A stretch of DNA of 25,442 bases from Synergistota bacterium (GTDB lineage: Bacteria; Synergistota; Synergistia; Synergistales; Synergistaceae). Below are positions 1 through 7,888 of the stretch, in pieces; position 1 is the stretch's first letter; each line of letters opens with the position of its first letter. The stretch lies in NCBI GenBank assembly GCA_023450745.1, contig JAEXGR010000069.1, forward strand, positions 1 to 25,442, read 5' to 3'. The notes below the pieces were generated by a model. That model was not told the DNA's origin. It saw only the letters and a list, made by a program, of their open reading frames with translations, and ran no database searches. The position numbers and the translations under genes are program-made.

Positions 1-264
1 TCGTACCCGGAAGTCAGCGGGCCGCCTCAACCTTCCCTATTCGACCTTGCTCCGGATGGGGTTTGCCAGGCCCGCAGGTTCCCCTGACGGCCGGTGGGCT
101 CTTACCCCGCCTTTTCACCCTTACCGCGGTCGCCCGCGGCGGTTTGCTTTTCTGCGGCACTTTCCCTGGGTTCGCACCCGCAGGAATTTCTCCTGCATCC
201 TGCCCTGTAGAGCCCGGACTTTCCTCCCGCGCTCGCGCGCCGGCGGCTGGATTGGATACTCCAA
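1..264 (-). ncRNA. rnpB: RNase P RNA, bacterial class A, 3' end missing
   Basis: This is the catalytic RNA of ribonuclease P, which trims the 5' leader of pre-tRNA. On the minus strand the universally conserved 5' block GAGGAAAGTCCGGGCTC lies at 226-210. It is followed by an ACAGGGCAG segment, a GGGTGAAA...GGTAAGAGCCCACCG block (about 128-91), and the ATCCGGAGCAAGG and GAATAGGG blocks (about 60-35), in the same order as E. coli rnpB. The 5' end is estimated from a TATAAT box at 271-276, so transcription should start near 264. The 3' part, including the closing P4 strand and the P1 strand, lies beyond position 1; roughly 80-100 nt are missing by comparison with class A RNAs. The short open frames here are not genes. 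Confidence 0.95.
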
Positions 265-270
265 TGAGCC

Positions 271-276
271 ATTATA
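271..276 (-). promoter_or_regulatory. -10 box of the rnpB promoter
   Basis: A perfect TATAAT reads on the minus strand, 7-12 nt before the expected 5' end of RNase P RNA. At 17 bp spacing the -35 position reads CGCGTG, a poor match to TTGACA, so only the -10 element is supported by sequence. Confidence 0.6.
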
Positions 277-347
277 TCACACAAAACGAACAACACGCGC
301 CCGCGCCATGACGCTCTACGGGACAAACGCCGGTTTATACCTTGTGA

Positions 348-415
348 GGTTACAAGGGTAAATTAGGGTTTAGCGTGATAGTTAAAAAAACAATCTGCTG
401 TCAATTAGGCGGTTT
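348..415 (+). repeat. Left terminal inverted repeat of the MITE-like element
   Basis: This arm is the imperfect inverse of 676-741. The longest identical core is AAAAAACAATCTGC at 385-398, matched by GCAGATTGTTTTTT at 691-704. Its outer edge overlaps a small hairpin, CCTTGT/ACAAGG, at 340-357. Confidence 0.65.
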
Positions 416-675
416 CTGCTTAGATTTTGACCTTGGCTCCCTCGCTGAGGCGGCCAGAGAGCCAAATCAGCGTTTTTCTGATTTGTGCGACTCGGCTGGT
501 AGTTACATCAGAGCTGGCCCGCAGGGCCTGAGGGAGTGTTGACCTTGGTTTGGTGTTTTTATCTTCTTTAAGTTATGATAACTTTAAGGTCAAGGCAAAA
601 ACTCCCTCCGACCCGGCGAAAGCCCGTCGCCGGCCCACCTCCCTCCCTGAGGGAGGCTTTTAAGACACAAACCAA

Positions 676-741
676 AATCGCTGAATACCGGCAGATTGTT
701 TTTTGTCACTAGCACGCCAAACCCAAATTTATCCTTTAACC
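676..741 (-). repeat. Right terminal inverted repeat of the MITE-like element
   Basis: This arm is the inverse partner of 348-415. It ends about 14 bp beyond the stop codon of the aldo/keto reductase gene, so the element abuts that coding region without entering it. Confidence 0.65.
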
Positions 742-755
742 AATCGAAGAGTAAA

Positions 756-1853
756 TCAGCCCTCCAGCACCGCGTGCGCCTCCTTGAGCAGCGCCGCGAT
801 TTGCAGGCCCTGCGGGCAATGCTGCTCGCAAAGGCGGCAGCCGACGCATTTATCCGCCTTGCGGCTTCCCGCCCGGTAGGCCTCTTTAAGCGATTCGTCT
901 TTCGTGAGCATATACTTGTTATAGTAAGCAAACACGCTTGGGATGAGCACCGTCTTCGGACATGGCATGCAGTACTTACAATCGGTGCAGCCGATCCGCT
1001 TCTGCGTTTCAAAGGTCGCGCGGAGCTTTTCGATGAGTTCTTCCTCCGCCGCGTCCATTACGCCGGCGGCAGAGTTTTCAAAGATGCGCAGATTGTCTTT
1101 AAGCTGTTCCCTTGTTGAGACGCCGCTTAAAATCACGGAGACCTCCGGCTTGTTATAGAGCCAGCGGAAGGACCACTCAGCCAGAGAACGCTTTACCGGG
1201 AAGCTTTCTATCAGCCGTCTGCCTTCGGGCGACAGGTCGGAAACGAGCGAACCGCCGCGCAGCGGCTCCATGATCGCAACCGGCAGCCCCCGGGACGCGG
1301 CGTATTTCAGCCCCGCGGTGCCGCCCGCCTGCGGCTTTTCATCCAAAATATTGAGCTGTATCTGCGCCATATCCCAGCTGTATGAATCGACGGCCTCTTT
1401 GAAGGCCTCAAAGCTGTTGTGAATGGAAAAACCCTTGCGCAGTATCTTGCCCTTCTTCTGCATTTCCTCAAGGAATTTGAAGCAGTCCAGTTTTTTCACC
1501 TTGCTCCAGACGCCGGGGCTGAGGTTGTGCAGCATGTAGACGTCGACGTAGTCCGTTTTGAGGCGCGTCAACTCCTCGTCGAGAAATTTCTCCATGTCCT
1601 CGTACTTGCTGACGTGGATAACGGGGCACTTTGTCACCAGATAGGCCCTGTCGCGATAACCGCCGGCAAGCGCTTTGCCGACCAGCTCCTCGCTTCCTGG
1701 ATAGATATAAGCCGTGTCAAGATAGTTGACGCCATTGTCGATCGCGCCGCGGACGATGGCTGCGGCCTCCGCCTCGTCGGCGGGCAGCCTCATGCAGCCA
1801 AGTCCAAAGCGCGACACTCTCATGCCGGTTTTGCCAAAATCTATGTATTCCAC
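756..1853 (-). CDS. Aldo/keto reductase with C-terminal 4Fe-4S ferredoxin domain
   Basis: A 365-aa cytoplasmic oxidoreductase. Residues 1-280 form an aldo/keto reductase barrel that keeps the catalytic tetrad: D46 and Y51 in the DTAYIY region, K75 in LVTKCP and H109 in MLHN. Residues 285-355 carry two cysteine runs, C289/C292/C295/C298-Pro and C336/C339/C342/C346-Pro, the signature of the ferredoxin-like tail common in anaerobe members of this family. The tail suggests electron exchange with a ferredoxin or flavoprotein instead of simple NADPH chemistry; the substrate cannot be told. The start is GTG, preceded by a GGGCGG motif 8 nt away; the ATG just upstream is out of frame. It appears monocistronic, separated from the ATPase operon by a terminator. 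Confidence 0.9.
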   Translation of the reverse strand: MEYIDFGKTGMRVSRFGLGCMRLPADEAEAAAIVRGAIDNGVNYLDTAYIYPGSEELVGKALAGGYRDRAYLVTKCPVIHVSKYEDMEKFLDEELTRLKTDYVDVYMLHNLSPGVWSKVKKLDCFKFLEEMQKKGKILRKGFSIHNSFEAFKEAVDSYSWDMAQIQLNILDEKPQAGGTAGLKYAASRGLPVAIMEPLRGGSLVSDLSPEGRRLIESFPVKRSLAEWSFRWLYNKPEVSVILSGVSTREQLKDNLRIFENSAAGVMDAAEEELIEKLRATFETQKRIGCTDCKYCMPCPKTVLIPSVFAYYNKYMLTKDESLKEAYRAGSRKADKCVGCRLCEQHCPQGLQIAALLKEAHAVLEG

Positions 1854-1922
1854 CGCAACATCCGCCCTTTCATATCTTTCCTGTTATCCGTCACAGCGAT
1901 TCGCCCTCGCGGACATGCTATC

Positions 1923-1928
1923 AGTATA
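1923..1928 (-). promoter_or_regulatory. Possible -10 box for the aldo/keto reductase gene
   Basis: TATACT reads on the minus strand 70 bp upstream of the GTG start. The -35 position at 17 bp spacing is TTTTAA, only half matching the consensus, so this is a weak call. Confidence 0.35.
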
Positions 1929-1980
1929 GTTGATAATCTTGCGGATTAAAATCAAGCAAATTTTCCCCGCGTCCGCGCGC

Positions 1981-2026
1981 AAAAAATCGGAGCCTCTCCT
2001 TTTGCGCAAGCGGAGGCCCCGATTTT
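1981..2026 (-). terminator. Rho-independent terminator of the V-ATPase operon
   Basis: The arms at about 1984-1998 and 2011-2025 pair as AAATCGG-GCCTC over GAGGC-CCGATTT, with a GCGCAA-containing loop. On the minus strand the stem is followed by a run of six T. It lies 26 bp beyond the subunit D stop codon. On the plus strand a T-rich tail also follows, so it may work in both directions. Confidence 0.75.
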
Positions 2027-2051
2027 GTCTTTTTACTGTTTGGCCGCGTCT

Positions 2052-2678
2052 TTAGTGGTTCCTGACGATCTCCTTGATGACCATCAGCCTGCTCAGCGTC
2101 GAGCGTTCCATTTCTTCGAGCTTCATCGAAATGGAGCGGATCGCCTCGGTATAGGAGGGAATCATGACGTGCTCCAGGGCGTTGACCCGGCGCCGCGTCC
2201 TCTCGATCTCAAGGGCCATCGAGCGCACGGCCTTCTCCTCCGCCGCGAGGTGGACGAGCTTGGGCATGACCTTAAGGAATTTCTCGAGGGCCACGTCAAG
2301 GCTGCCGGGCGAGGTGGCGAGGCCGTAATTGAGCTCGGCGCGCTGTTCGGGAAGCATATATTCGGGAACGCGCACGCTCATCACGTTTTTGTGTTCGACC
2401 TCAACCCTCAGGTCGCCGCCGGCGGCCATCAGCGTCTGTTCGAGCATCTGCGGCAGCGTCTGGGCGCGGGCCATGAGGAACCCTCCGTAACAGTCGTTGA
2501 GTTCTCTCTCGACCTCCTTGCGCAGTTCGTAAACGGCGCGCGCGCGGACGAGGAATTCCTTTACAAGGGCATCCTGCTTGTCCTTGAGCAGCTTGTGTCC
2601 CCTCTTGGCGACGATAAGCAGCCGTTTGAGCCGCGAAAGCTCCATTCTATTGGGGTTGACATTAAGCGCCTTTGCCAT
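2052..2678 (-). CDS. ntpD: V-type ATPase subunit D (central rotor stalk)
   Basis: A 208-aa protein, the usual length for V/A-type subunit D. With subunit F it forms the rotating shaft that passes through the A3B3 head and couples to the membrane ring. The N-terminal segment NPNRMELSRLKRLLIVAKRG and the C-terminal RRRVNALEHVMIP block are hallmarks of the family, and both ends are helical, as expected for the long antiparallel coiled coil. The ATG follows the subunit B stop by 16 nt and has an AGGGGTGA ribosome site. It is the last gene of the operon; the terminator follows directly. It also appears under the name atpD in archaeal-style nomenclature, not to be confused with F-type beta. Confidence 0.97.
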   Translation of the reverse strand: MAKALNVNPNRMELSRLKRLLIVAKRGHKLLKDKQDALVKEFLVRARAVYELRKEVERELNDCYGGFLMARAQTLPQMLEQTLMAAGGDLRVEVEHKNVMSVRVPEYMLPEQRAELNYGLATSPGSLDVALEKFLKVMPKLVHLAAEEKAVRSMALEIERTRRRVNALEHVMIPSYTEAIRSISMKLEEMERSTLSRLMVIKEIVRNH

Positions 2679-2694
2679 CAGAGGTCACCCCTTC

Positions 2695-4113
2695 CTACGG
2701 CTTAGCCAGCTGTTCGAGATCCTCTTTTGCGGCTACGAGCGGCTTCAGATACTTCTCTATATATTCGTCCCTTACGCGCTTGAGCTCGCGGACGGGAACG
2801 ATGGTGAGCAGCTCCCAGCCGAGAAGCAGCGTATCTTCGATCGTACGGTTCTCGTACTCGCCCTGCCGCACGTAGCGGTCTTCGAACTGGTCCGCGAATT
2901 TCGCAAAGGCCTTGTCTTCATCGGAAAGAGCGCCTTCGCCTAAGATGACGGCGAGTTCTTTGGCCTCTTTACCGCGCGAATAGGCGGCGAAGAGCTGGTT
3001 CATGAGGTCCGCGTGGTCTTCGCGCGTCTTGCCTTTGCCGATTCCCTTGTCCTTAAGCCGCGAGAGCGAGGGCATGACGTCGACCGGCGGATAGATGCCC
3101 TTGCGGTGCAGCGTACGGGCCAGGATGATCTGTCCCTCCGTGATGTATCCCGTCAGGTCGGGAATCGGGTGGGTCTTGTCGTCTTCGGGCATCGTGAGGA
3201 TCGGAATCTGCGTGATGGAGCCCTTCTTGCCGCGCAGGCGTCCGGCGCGTTCGTACATCGTCGCCAAGTCCGTGTAGAGGTATCCGGGATAGCCGCGGCG
3301 TCCGGGGACCTCTTTGCGCGCCGCCGAGATCTCTCGCAGGGCTTCGCAGTAGTTCGTGAGGTCCGTGAGGATGACGAGGACGTGCATACCCTTCTCAAAG
3401 GCGAGATACTCCGCCGCCGTCAGCGCGAGGCGCGGCGTGGAGATACGCTCGATCGCGGGGTCGTCGGCGAGGTTGACGTACATGACGGTGCGCTCGAGGG
3501 CACCCGTTTTACGGAAGTCTTCCATGAAGAAGGAGGCCTCTTCGAAGGTGATGCCCATCGCGGCGAAGACGACGGCGAAGTCGGAATGTCCGCTGATGAC
3601 CGTCGCCTGGCGCGCGATCTGCGCCGCCATCTTGTTGTGGGGCATACCGCTGCCGGAGAAGATCGGCAGCTTCTGGCCGCGGACGAGGGGGTTCATGCCG
3701 TCGATCGTCGAGACGCCCGTCTGAATGAATTCCGAAGGGAAGTCGCGCGAAAAGGGGTTCATCGGGTTTCCGTTGACGTCAAGATAGGCCTCGGGGATGA
3801 TCGCAGGGCCGCCGTCGATGGGGTCTCCGCGTCCGTTGAAGATGCGTCCGAGCATATCTTTTGACACCGGAAGCTTGAGGACGTCGCCGAGGAAACGGAT
3901 CTCCGTCGAGTTGACGTCGATGCCGCTGCTTCCCTCATATACCTGCACAAGAGCCCGGTCCTGGTCTATCTCAAGCACGCGCCCGCGGCGGTGCTCGCCG
4001 TCGCCCAGGGTGATCTCGGCAAGTTCGTCATAGCTTACGTCCTGTACCTTGTTGACCATCATCAGAGGGCCCGAAAGGTTGGATATGGTCCTATATTTCT
4101 CAGGCAACCTCAT
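2695..4113 (-). CDS. ntpB: V-type ATPase subunit B (regulatory, non-catalytic head subunit)
   Basis: A 472-aa protein alternating with subunit A in the A3B3 head. It contains EFIQTGVSTIDGMNPLVRGQ and KLPIFSGSGMPHNKMAAQIA (about residues 149-168). The latter is the degenerate P-loop typical of B subunits: it lacks the GKT lysine-threonine, so this subunit binds but does not hydrolyse nucleotide. The start at 4113 is preferred to an upstream in-frame start at 4134, because GGAGGTGA sits 5-13 nt upstream and the protein then begins MRLPEKYR, like homologues. It overlaps the subunit A gene by 14 nt, which suggests translational coupling and fits the equal stoichiometry of A and B. Confidence 0.97.
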   Translation of the reverse strand: MRLPEKYRTISNLSGPLMMVNKVQDVSYDELAEITLGDGEHRRGRVLEIDQDRALVQVYEGSSGIDVNSTEIRFLGDVLKLPVSKDMLGRIFNGRGDPIDGGPAIIPEAYLDVNGNPMNPFSRDFPSEFIQTGVSTIDGMNPLVRGQKLPIFSGSGMPHNKMAAQIARQATVISGHSDFAVVFAAMGITFEEASFFMEDFRKTGALERTVMYVNLADDPAIERISTPRLALTAAEYLAFEKGMHVLVILTDLTNYCEALREISAARKEVPGRRGYPGYLYTDLATMYERAGRLRGKKGSITQIPILTMPEDDKTHPIPDLTGYITEGQIILARTLHRKGIYPPVDVMPSLSRLKDKGIGKGKTREDHADLMNQLFAAYSRGKEAKELAVILGEGALSDEDKAFAKFADQFEDRYVRQGEYENRTIEDTLLLGWELLTIVPVRELKRVRDEYIEKYLKPLVAAKEDLEQLAKP

Positions 4114-5899
4114 CGTGCTCACCTCCCATTGCAAGCAGTTTGCCGAGTTCGGCTTTTATCTTTGTCTCAAGTTCGTCAAGCTGGGCGATGTCCGCCTCTT
4201 CCACGTAGCGCATACGCGAAATTTCGTCGCGGATCGGCAGGTCGATGACGGAACGCAGCGAGCCGCCGCGTTTTAAGACCTGCATTCCCAGCTGGTGGAA
4301 GGTGAGGATGTTGCGCAGCATCTTGAACTGTTTGTCCATCGAGGCGTAGGTGTCTATCTCGTGGAAGGAGTTCTGGTGGAGGAAGTCCTCGCGAATGGAC
4401 TTTGAGGTCTCCAGCACCATACGCTCCTCTTTGGAGAGCGCGTCGACGCCGACGAGACGGACGATCTCTTTGAGTTTGTCCTCGTCTTCGAGCAGGGCCA
4501 TCGCCTCGGTGCGATAGACGCTCCACTCTCCGTCGTAAAAGCCGTCCCAGTATTCGCCGAGCTTCTGCGCGTAGAGCGAATAGCTGTTGAGCCAGTTGAT
4601 CGCCGGGAAGTGGCGCTGATAGGCGAGCTGCGCGTCAAGGCCCCAGAAGACCTTGGTCACGCGCAGGGTATTCTGCGTGACCGGCTCGGAGAGGTCGCCG
4701 CCGGGAGGCGAGACGGCTCCGATAACGGAGACCGCGCCTTCGCGGCCGTCCCTGCCGAAGCAGATCGCGCGTCCGGCCCGTTCATAGAAGGAGGCGAGGC
4801 GCGTACCGAGGTAGGCGGGGTATCCCTCTTCACCGGGCATTTCCTCAAGGCGGCCGGACATCTCGCGGAGGGCCTCGGCCCAGCGTGAGGTGGAGTCGGC
4901 CATGAGGGCTACGGAGTAACCCATGTCGCGGAAGTATTCGGCGATCGTGATGCCGGTGTAGATAGAGGCCTCACGGGCGGCGACGGGCATGTTTGAGGTG
5001 TTCGCGATGAGCAGCGTCCGCTTCATGAGGGGCTGTCCCGAACGCGGGTCCTCAAGCTCCGGGAATTCGAGCAGAACGTCGGTCATCTCGTTTCCGCGTT
5101 CGCCGCAGCCGATGTAGACGACGATCTCGGCGTCGGCCCACTTCGCAAGCTGATGCTGGATGACCGTCTTTCCCGAGCCGAAGGGTCCGGGAACGCAGGC
5201 GGTGCCGCCGCGCGCGATCGGGAAGAAGGTGTCGACGACGCGCTGTCCCGTCGTGAGCGGCACTTCCGGCGGCAGGCGTTTGACGACGGGGCGCGGCTTA
5301 CGTACGGGCCACCGCTGCAGCAGTTTTAGCTCGTGCTCCCCGCCCTTTTCGTCTACGACGACCGCCACCGTCTCTTCAACGGTGAACTCGCCGCTTTTGA
5401 TCTCTTTTATCTTTCCGCTTACGCGGTGCGGAACCATGATCTTGTGGTCCACGAGGACGGTCTCCTTGACGGAGCCGATCACGTCTCCCGGGCCTACCTC
5501 GTCGCCCTCTTTGAGCAGAGGCTCGAAGGGCCACTTATGGGTGCGGCTGACCGCGGGGACGCTGATCCCTCTGAGAATGTAAGGACTGTGCGCCTTTTCT
5601 TCGATCGCTTCGAGGGGACGCTGAATCCCGTCGAAAAACTCTTCTATAAGTCCGGGAGCAAGTTCGACGCTCAGCGGCTCGCCAGTGCTTACGACCGGCT
5701 CGCCGGGGGCCAGCCCGGATGTTTCCTCATAGACCTGAACGGACGCCTTGTCGTCTTTGAGCTCGATTATCTCGCCGACAAGACCGGCGCTGCCAACTTT
5801 AACGACATCGAACATGCAGGCGCCGGCCATGCCGCCTGCAATTACAAGCGGGCCGGATATCTTTTCGATGTACCCAGTAACGGCGTTGGGTGTGGTCAA
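4100..5899 (-). CDS. ntpA: V-type ATPase catalytic subunit A
   Basis: A 599-aa catalytic subunit that hydrolyses or makes ATP in the cytoplasmic A3B3 head. The Walker A motif GPFGSGKT is at residues 238-245, the catalytic glutamate is E267 in GCGERGNEM, and the Walker B region MADSTSRWAEALREMSGRLE starts at about 333. The A-specific insertion (about residues 115-200, with MVPHRVSGKIKEIKSGEFTV), absent from F-type beta, separates this from F-ATPases. The start codon is TTG, chosen because GGAGG lies 8 nt upstream at 5908-5912 and no in-frame ATG exists; the protein then begins MTTPNAVTGYIEKISGPLVI, like homologues. It starts 23 nt after subunit F and overlaps subunit B. Confidence 0.98.
   Translation of the reverse strand: MTTPNAVTGYIEKISGPLVIAGGMAGACMFDVVKVGSAGLVGEIIELKDDKASVQVYEETSGLAPGEPVVSTGEPLSVELAPGLIEEFFDGIQRPLEAIEEKAHSPYILRGISVPAVSRTHKWPFEPLLKEGDEVGPGDVIGSVKETVLVDHKIMVPHRVSGKIKEIKSGEFTVEETVAVVVDEKGGEHELKLLQRWPVRKPRPVVKRLPPEVPLTTGQRVVDTFFPIARGGTACVPGPFGSGKTVIQHQLAKWADAEIVVYIGCGERGNEMTDVLLEFPELEDPRSGQPLMKRTLLIANTSNMPVAAREASIYTGITIAEYFRDMGYSVALMADSTSRWAEALREMSGRLEEMPGEEGYPAYLGTRLASFYERAGRAICFGRDGREGAVSVIGAVSPPGGDLSEPVTQNTLRVTKVFWGLDAQLAYQRHFPAINWLNSYSLYAQKLGEYWDGFYDGEWSVYRTEAMALLEDEDKLKEIVRLVGVDALSKEERMVLETSKSIREDFLHQNSFHEIDTYASMDKQFKMLRNILTFHQLGMQVLKRGGSLRSVIDLPIRDEISRMRYVEEADIAQLDELETKIKAELGKLLAMGGEHDEVA
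4119..4126 (-). promoter_or_regulatory. Ribosome binding site fixing the subunit B start
   Basis: GGAGGTGA on the minus strand, inside the end of the subunit A gene, places the B start at the ATG at 4113-4111 and not at the in-frame start 21 nt earlier. Confidence 0.8.
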
Positions 5900-5922
5900 C
5901 TACATCGCCTCCATCATTATCA

Positions 5923-6264
5923 TCATTTCTCACCAAATATATCCATGCCGACCGCGCGTTCGACGTTGCGGCGTATTGAATCAAGCCCGATACCCATGGA
6001 TCCTTTCTGGTTTGGTACGGGTATAATGCTAAGGTCCGTATATTCGTTTATCTCATCCACGGTATCCCTGTACTTCACGAAGAGCTCCTCTTCGAGGAAG
6101 AGCACGGCGTAGCCGGAGCGTGAGAATTTGTGAAGGACGGGTCCTATGCCGTCGCCGTTCTCTTCCGTGAGAACGACCACGTCCAGACCGATCGCCTTAA
6201 AGGGCAGTATGCTTTCGTAACTGCCGACGGCGGCCATCGGCGCTCTTCGCTTAGACGTAGACAT
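5923..6264 (-). CDS. ntpG: V-type ATPase subunit F (rotor stalk)
   Basis: A 113-aa subunit that binds subunit D in the central stalk. The sequence shows the family's Rossmann-like layout: an AAVGSYESILPFKAIGLDVV segment, then YAVLFLEEEL, LSIIPVPNQKG and a final amphipathic helix IGLDSIRRNVERAVG. The usual length is 100-115 aa. The start ATG lies 14 nt inside the subunit C gene and has AAGGAGG 10 nt upstream. E. hirae nomenclature calls this gene ntpG; archaeal-style annotation calls it atpF. Confidence 0.93.
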   Translation of the reverse strand: MSTSKRRAPMAAVGSYESILPFKAIGLDVVVLTEENGDGIGPVLHKFSRSGYAVLFLEEELFVKYRDTVDEINEYTDLSIIPVPNQKGSMGIGLDSIRRNVERAVGMDIFGEK

Positions 6265-7267
6265 GGCGCAGGAGCCTCCTTACCTGATCCTTGTCCTGCC
6301 TGTTGGACTTGGAGACAAAGATCATCCGAATATTTTTTACCTCGAGCTCTTTCGCCCACAGGTAGGCAATAATATTGCCGGGGGCGTCGGGGCTGTATTT
6401 GCTGCTTGCTATCGTATCGAGGTAGAAGTCGTCCAGCACTCTCTCGATATCCATTATTATTTCGGCAAAACCCGCAGCGCCGTCCACCTCTGTCAGCAGC
6501 CGCGAGAAGTCCGTGTAATCGATCATCCGGCCCCATGTCTCGAATGGTTCGGATATCAGCGACGCCAGAACGTTCACATCTATCTTGCCGCCCTCGTGCA
6601 TAAAGGCCGCCGCGCGCGCGGCGTCGAAGCCGAACCTTTTGAGCCTCAGGAGCGAACGGATGTTCTCTCCGTCTATCCGCGTGCGTACCCAGTCAAGTAT
6701 CTCCGGCATACCCAGAGCCTTCGCCGCGTTCAGCATTACCTCGAACATCTGCCGGTCAAGCAGCCTCTCAGCCTCGAGCACATCCTTGTTCTGTTCCCAA
6801 ACGGAGATGCACTTCGGGTAGAGCGTGTTGAGGCCAAAGGGCAGAAGCTGATATTCTTCGGCTTCCGCGTCTGAAATGAGCCTGTCTACGGGATAAGAGG
6901 CAAGCGAGGTGAGAAGGTCCCATCTCTTTTTGCCGCCGCTCCTGGCGTTGAAGAGGCTCTTCAGCATCACTTTGACATTGCTGAAGTCGTACTGCAGGCG
7001 AAGCAGGTTGATCAGTTCCTTATCGGGGGCAAAGGAGCCGACCTCCTCGTAGGTATCGTGGAGGGCGCTTTCCAGAACCTTATCAAAGCCGCCCTCGCCG
7101 GAGACTGATGTCAGTACAGACGCGTAAGATGTCTCCCCAAGAATTTTGAGGACGGAGGCCGTGTCTTCGGCATCCATCAGCCTCGCAAAGGCCGCGGCAT
7201 CAAGAAGGCGCTGCTCCATAGCGCGTATGCGCGCTACAGCGTAACCATAAGCCTCCTTACGTGACAT
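6251..7267 (-). CDS. ntpC: V-type ATPase subunit C (rotor socket on the proteolipid ring)
   Basis: A 338-aa, largely helical protein of the V/A-type C (eukaryotic d) family, which caps the K ring and holds the D-F stalk. The start SRKEAYGYAVARIRAMEQRL matches the family's N-terminal YAVARIRAME-type segment. The end KNIRMIFVSKSNRQDKDQVR matches the conserved C-terminal block. An AGGAGGTG ribosome site precedes the ATG. The gap to subunit E is 16 nt, and it overlaps subunit F by 14 nt. Confidence 0.95.
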   Translation of the reverse strand: MSRKEAYGYAVARIRAMEQRLLDAAAFARLMDAEDTASVLKILGETSYASVLTSVSGEGGFDKVLESALHDTYEEVGSFAPDKELINLLRLQYDFSNVKVMLKSLFNARSGGKKRWDLLTSLASYPVDRLISDAEAEEYQLLPFGLNTLYPKCISVWEQNKDVLEAERLLDRQMFEVMLNAAKALGMPEILDWVRTRIDGENIRSLLRLKRFGFDAARAAAFMHEGGKIDVNVLASLISEPFETWGRMIDYTDFSRLLTEVDGAAGFAEIIMDIERVLDDFYLDTIASSKYSPDAPGNIIAYLWAKELEVKNIRMIFVSKSNRQDKDQVRRLLRHVYV

Positions 7268-7283
7268 CAGACCACCTCCTCCA

Positions 7284-7868
7284 TTATTCTGACGGGAACA
7301 AACGCTTTACAACGTCGGATTCCTGTTTTTCCTGTAAAACCTTAATAAGCATCTCCCATGAACAGTCTATGCTCGTCCGGCCTCTCACGAGGATGAAGCC
7401 GCCGGAAATATCGGCTTTTTCCTCGGAGAGCTCGAGGCTTGAGCCATGTTCGCCGTTGTAGGCGGCGACCCATTCGCGGTCGAGGTATTTCTCCTGATAT
7501 CCGGCCATCACCTTTTCGTCCCGCGTACTGACGGCCGCGTCAAGGAGGCGGGCGCAGAAGTCAAGATATTCGGCCTTCGGGATTTCCGCCATCTTTGCCA
7601 GAGCCCCGCGGTAGACGTCTTCGATAAGTTTTCTCTTGGAGCGCAGCTTCATCTTTTCAACGTCAAGGTTGGCCACGATCTCCCGGCGCTTTATGATCTC
7701 GGGACGCTCAGCTTCAAAACGGGCGTCGAAACCCGCCTTTATTTCATCGCATTCCTGTCCGGCCTTCTGGGTGATGAAATCCGCTTGTCCTTTAGCCTTT
7801 GAGAGAATCTCATCAGCCTCTTTCTGAGCGTCGTTCCTGATTTTTTCCGTAATCTGGGCTAAAGACAT
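7284..7868 (-). CDS. ntpE: V-type ATPase subunit E (peripheral stalk)
   Basis: A 194-aa subunit that pairs with the G/H subunit in the peripheral stator stalk. The N-terminal half is a long charged coiled coil starting SLAQITEKIRNDAQKEADEI; the C-terminal half is globular and contains the GGFILVRGRTSIDCSWEMLI block typical of the family's end. The start at 7868 is preferred to an upstream frame start at 7955, because homologues begin near this methionine and the upstream extension would run 67 nt into the K gene. The ribosome site is weak (AGCGGA). It follows K by 20 nt. Confidence 0.94.
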   Translation of the reverse strand: MSLAQITEKIRNDAQKEADEILSKAKGQADFITQKAGQECDEIKAGFDARFEAERPEIIKRREIVANLDVEKMKLRSKRKLIEDVYRGALAKMAEIPKAEYLDFCARLLDAAVSTRDEKVMAGYQEKYLDREWVAAYNGEHGSSLELSEEKADISGGFILVRGRTSIDCSWEMLIKVLQEKQESDVVKRLFPSE

Positions 7869-7888
7869 GATTTTTCCGCTCTTCTTTG

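Larger units (their letters stand above)
342..749. mobile_element. MITE-like non-coding element with long terminal inverted repeats
   Basis: This gene-free stretch has related ends in inverted orientation. The left arm (about 348-415) and the reverse complement of the right arm (about 676-741) share the ordered blocks GGTTA, AAGG, TAAATT, GGGTTT, GCGTG, TAGT and AAAAAACAATCTGC, with single mismatches or one-base gaps between them. I estimate about 80% identity over 65 bp by eye. Inside are further palindromes: AAATCAG/CTGATTT at 464-484, a long inverted pair GAGGGAGT...ACTCCCTC at about 530-608, and CCTCCC/GGGAGG at 642-656. There is no transposase or convincing ORF. The element fills the space between the rnpB promoter and the stop codon of the reductase. 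It could be a MITE or an abundant intergenic repeat; a target-site duplication is not evident. A structured bidirectional terminator is the alternative. Confidence 0.6.

Noticed and set aside
47..361. Short open frames at the window start
   Set aside because: They lie across RNase P RNA, which explains the sequence fully.
464..484. Hairpins in the rnpB-reductase gap considered as a CRISPR or riboswitch
   Set aside because: There is no regular repeat-spacer pattern, and no downstream gene in the right orientation to be regulated.
638..660. CCTCCC/GGGAGG stem followed by TTTT as a free-standing terminator on the plus strand
   Set aside because: No plus-strand gene precedes it. It is better explained as part of the repeat element.
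590..1118. Two 140-codon frames spanning the MITE-like element and the reductase gene
   Set aside because: They overlap the reductase in other frames and the non-coding repeat, and have no recognisable protein features.
3013..3864. A 283-codon open frame on the plus strand
   Set aside because: It is antisense to subunit B, has an Arg/Asp/Val-rich composition typical of GC-rich shadow frames, and no ribosome site or family resemblance.
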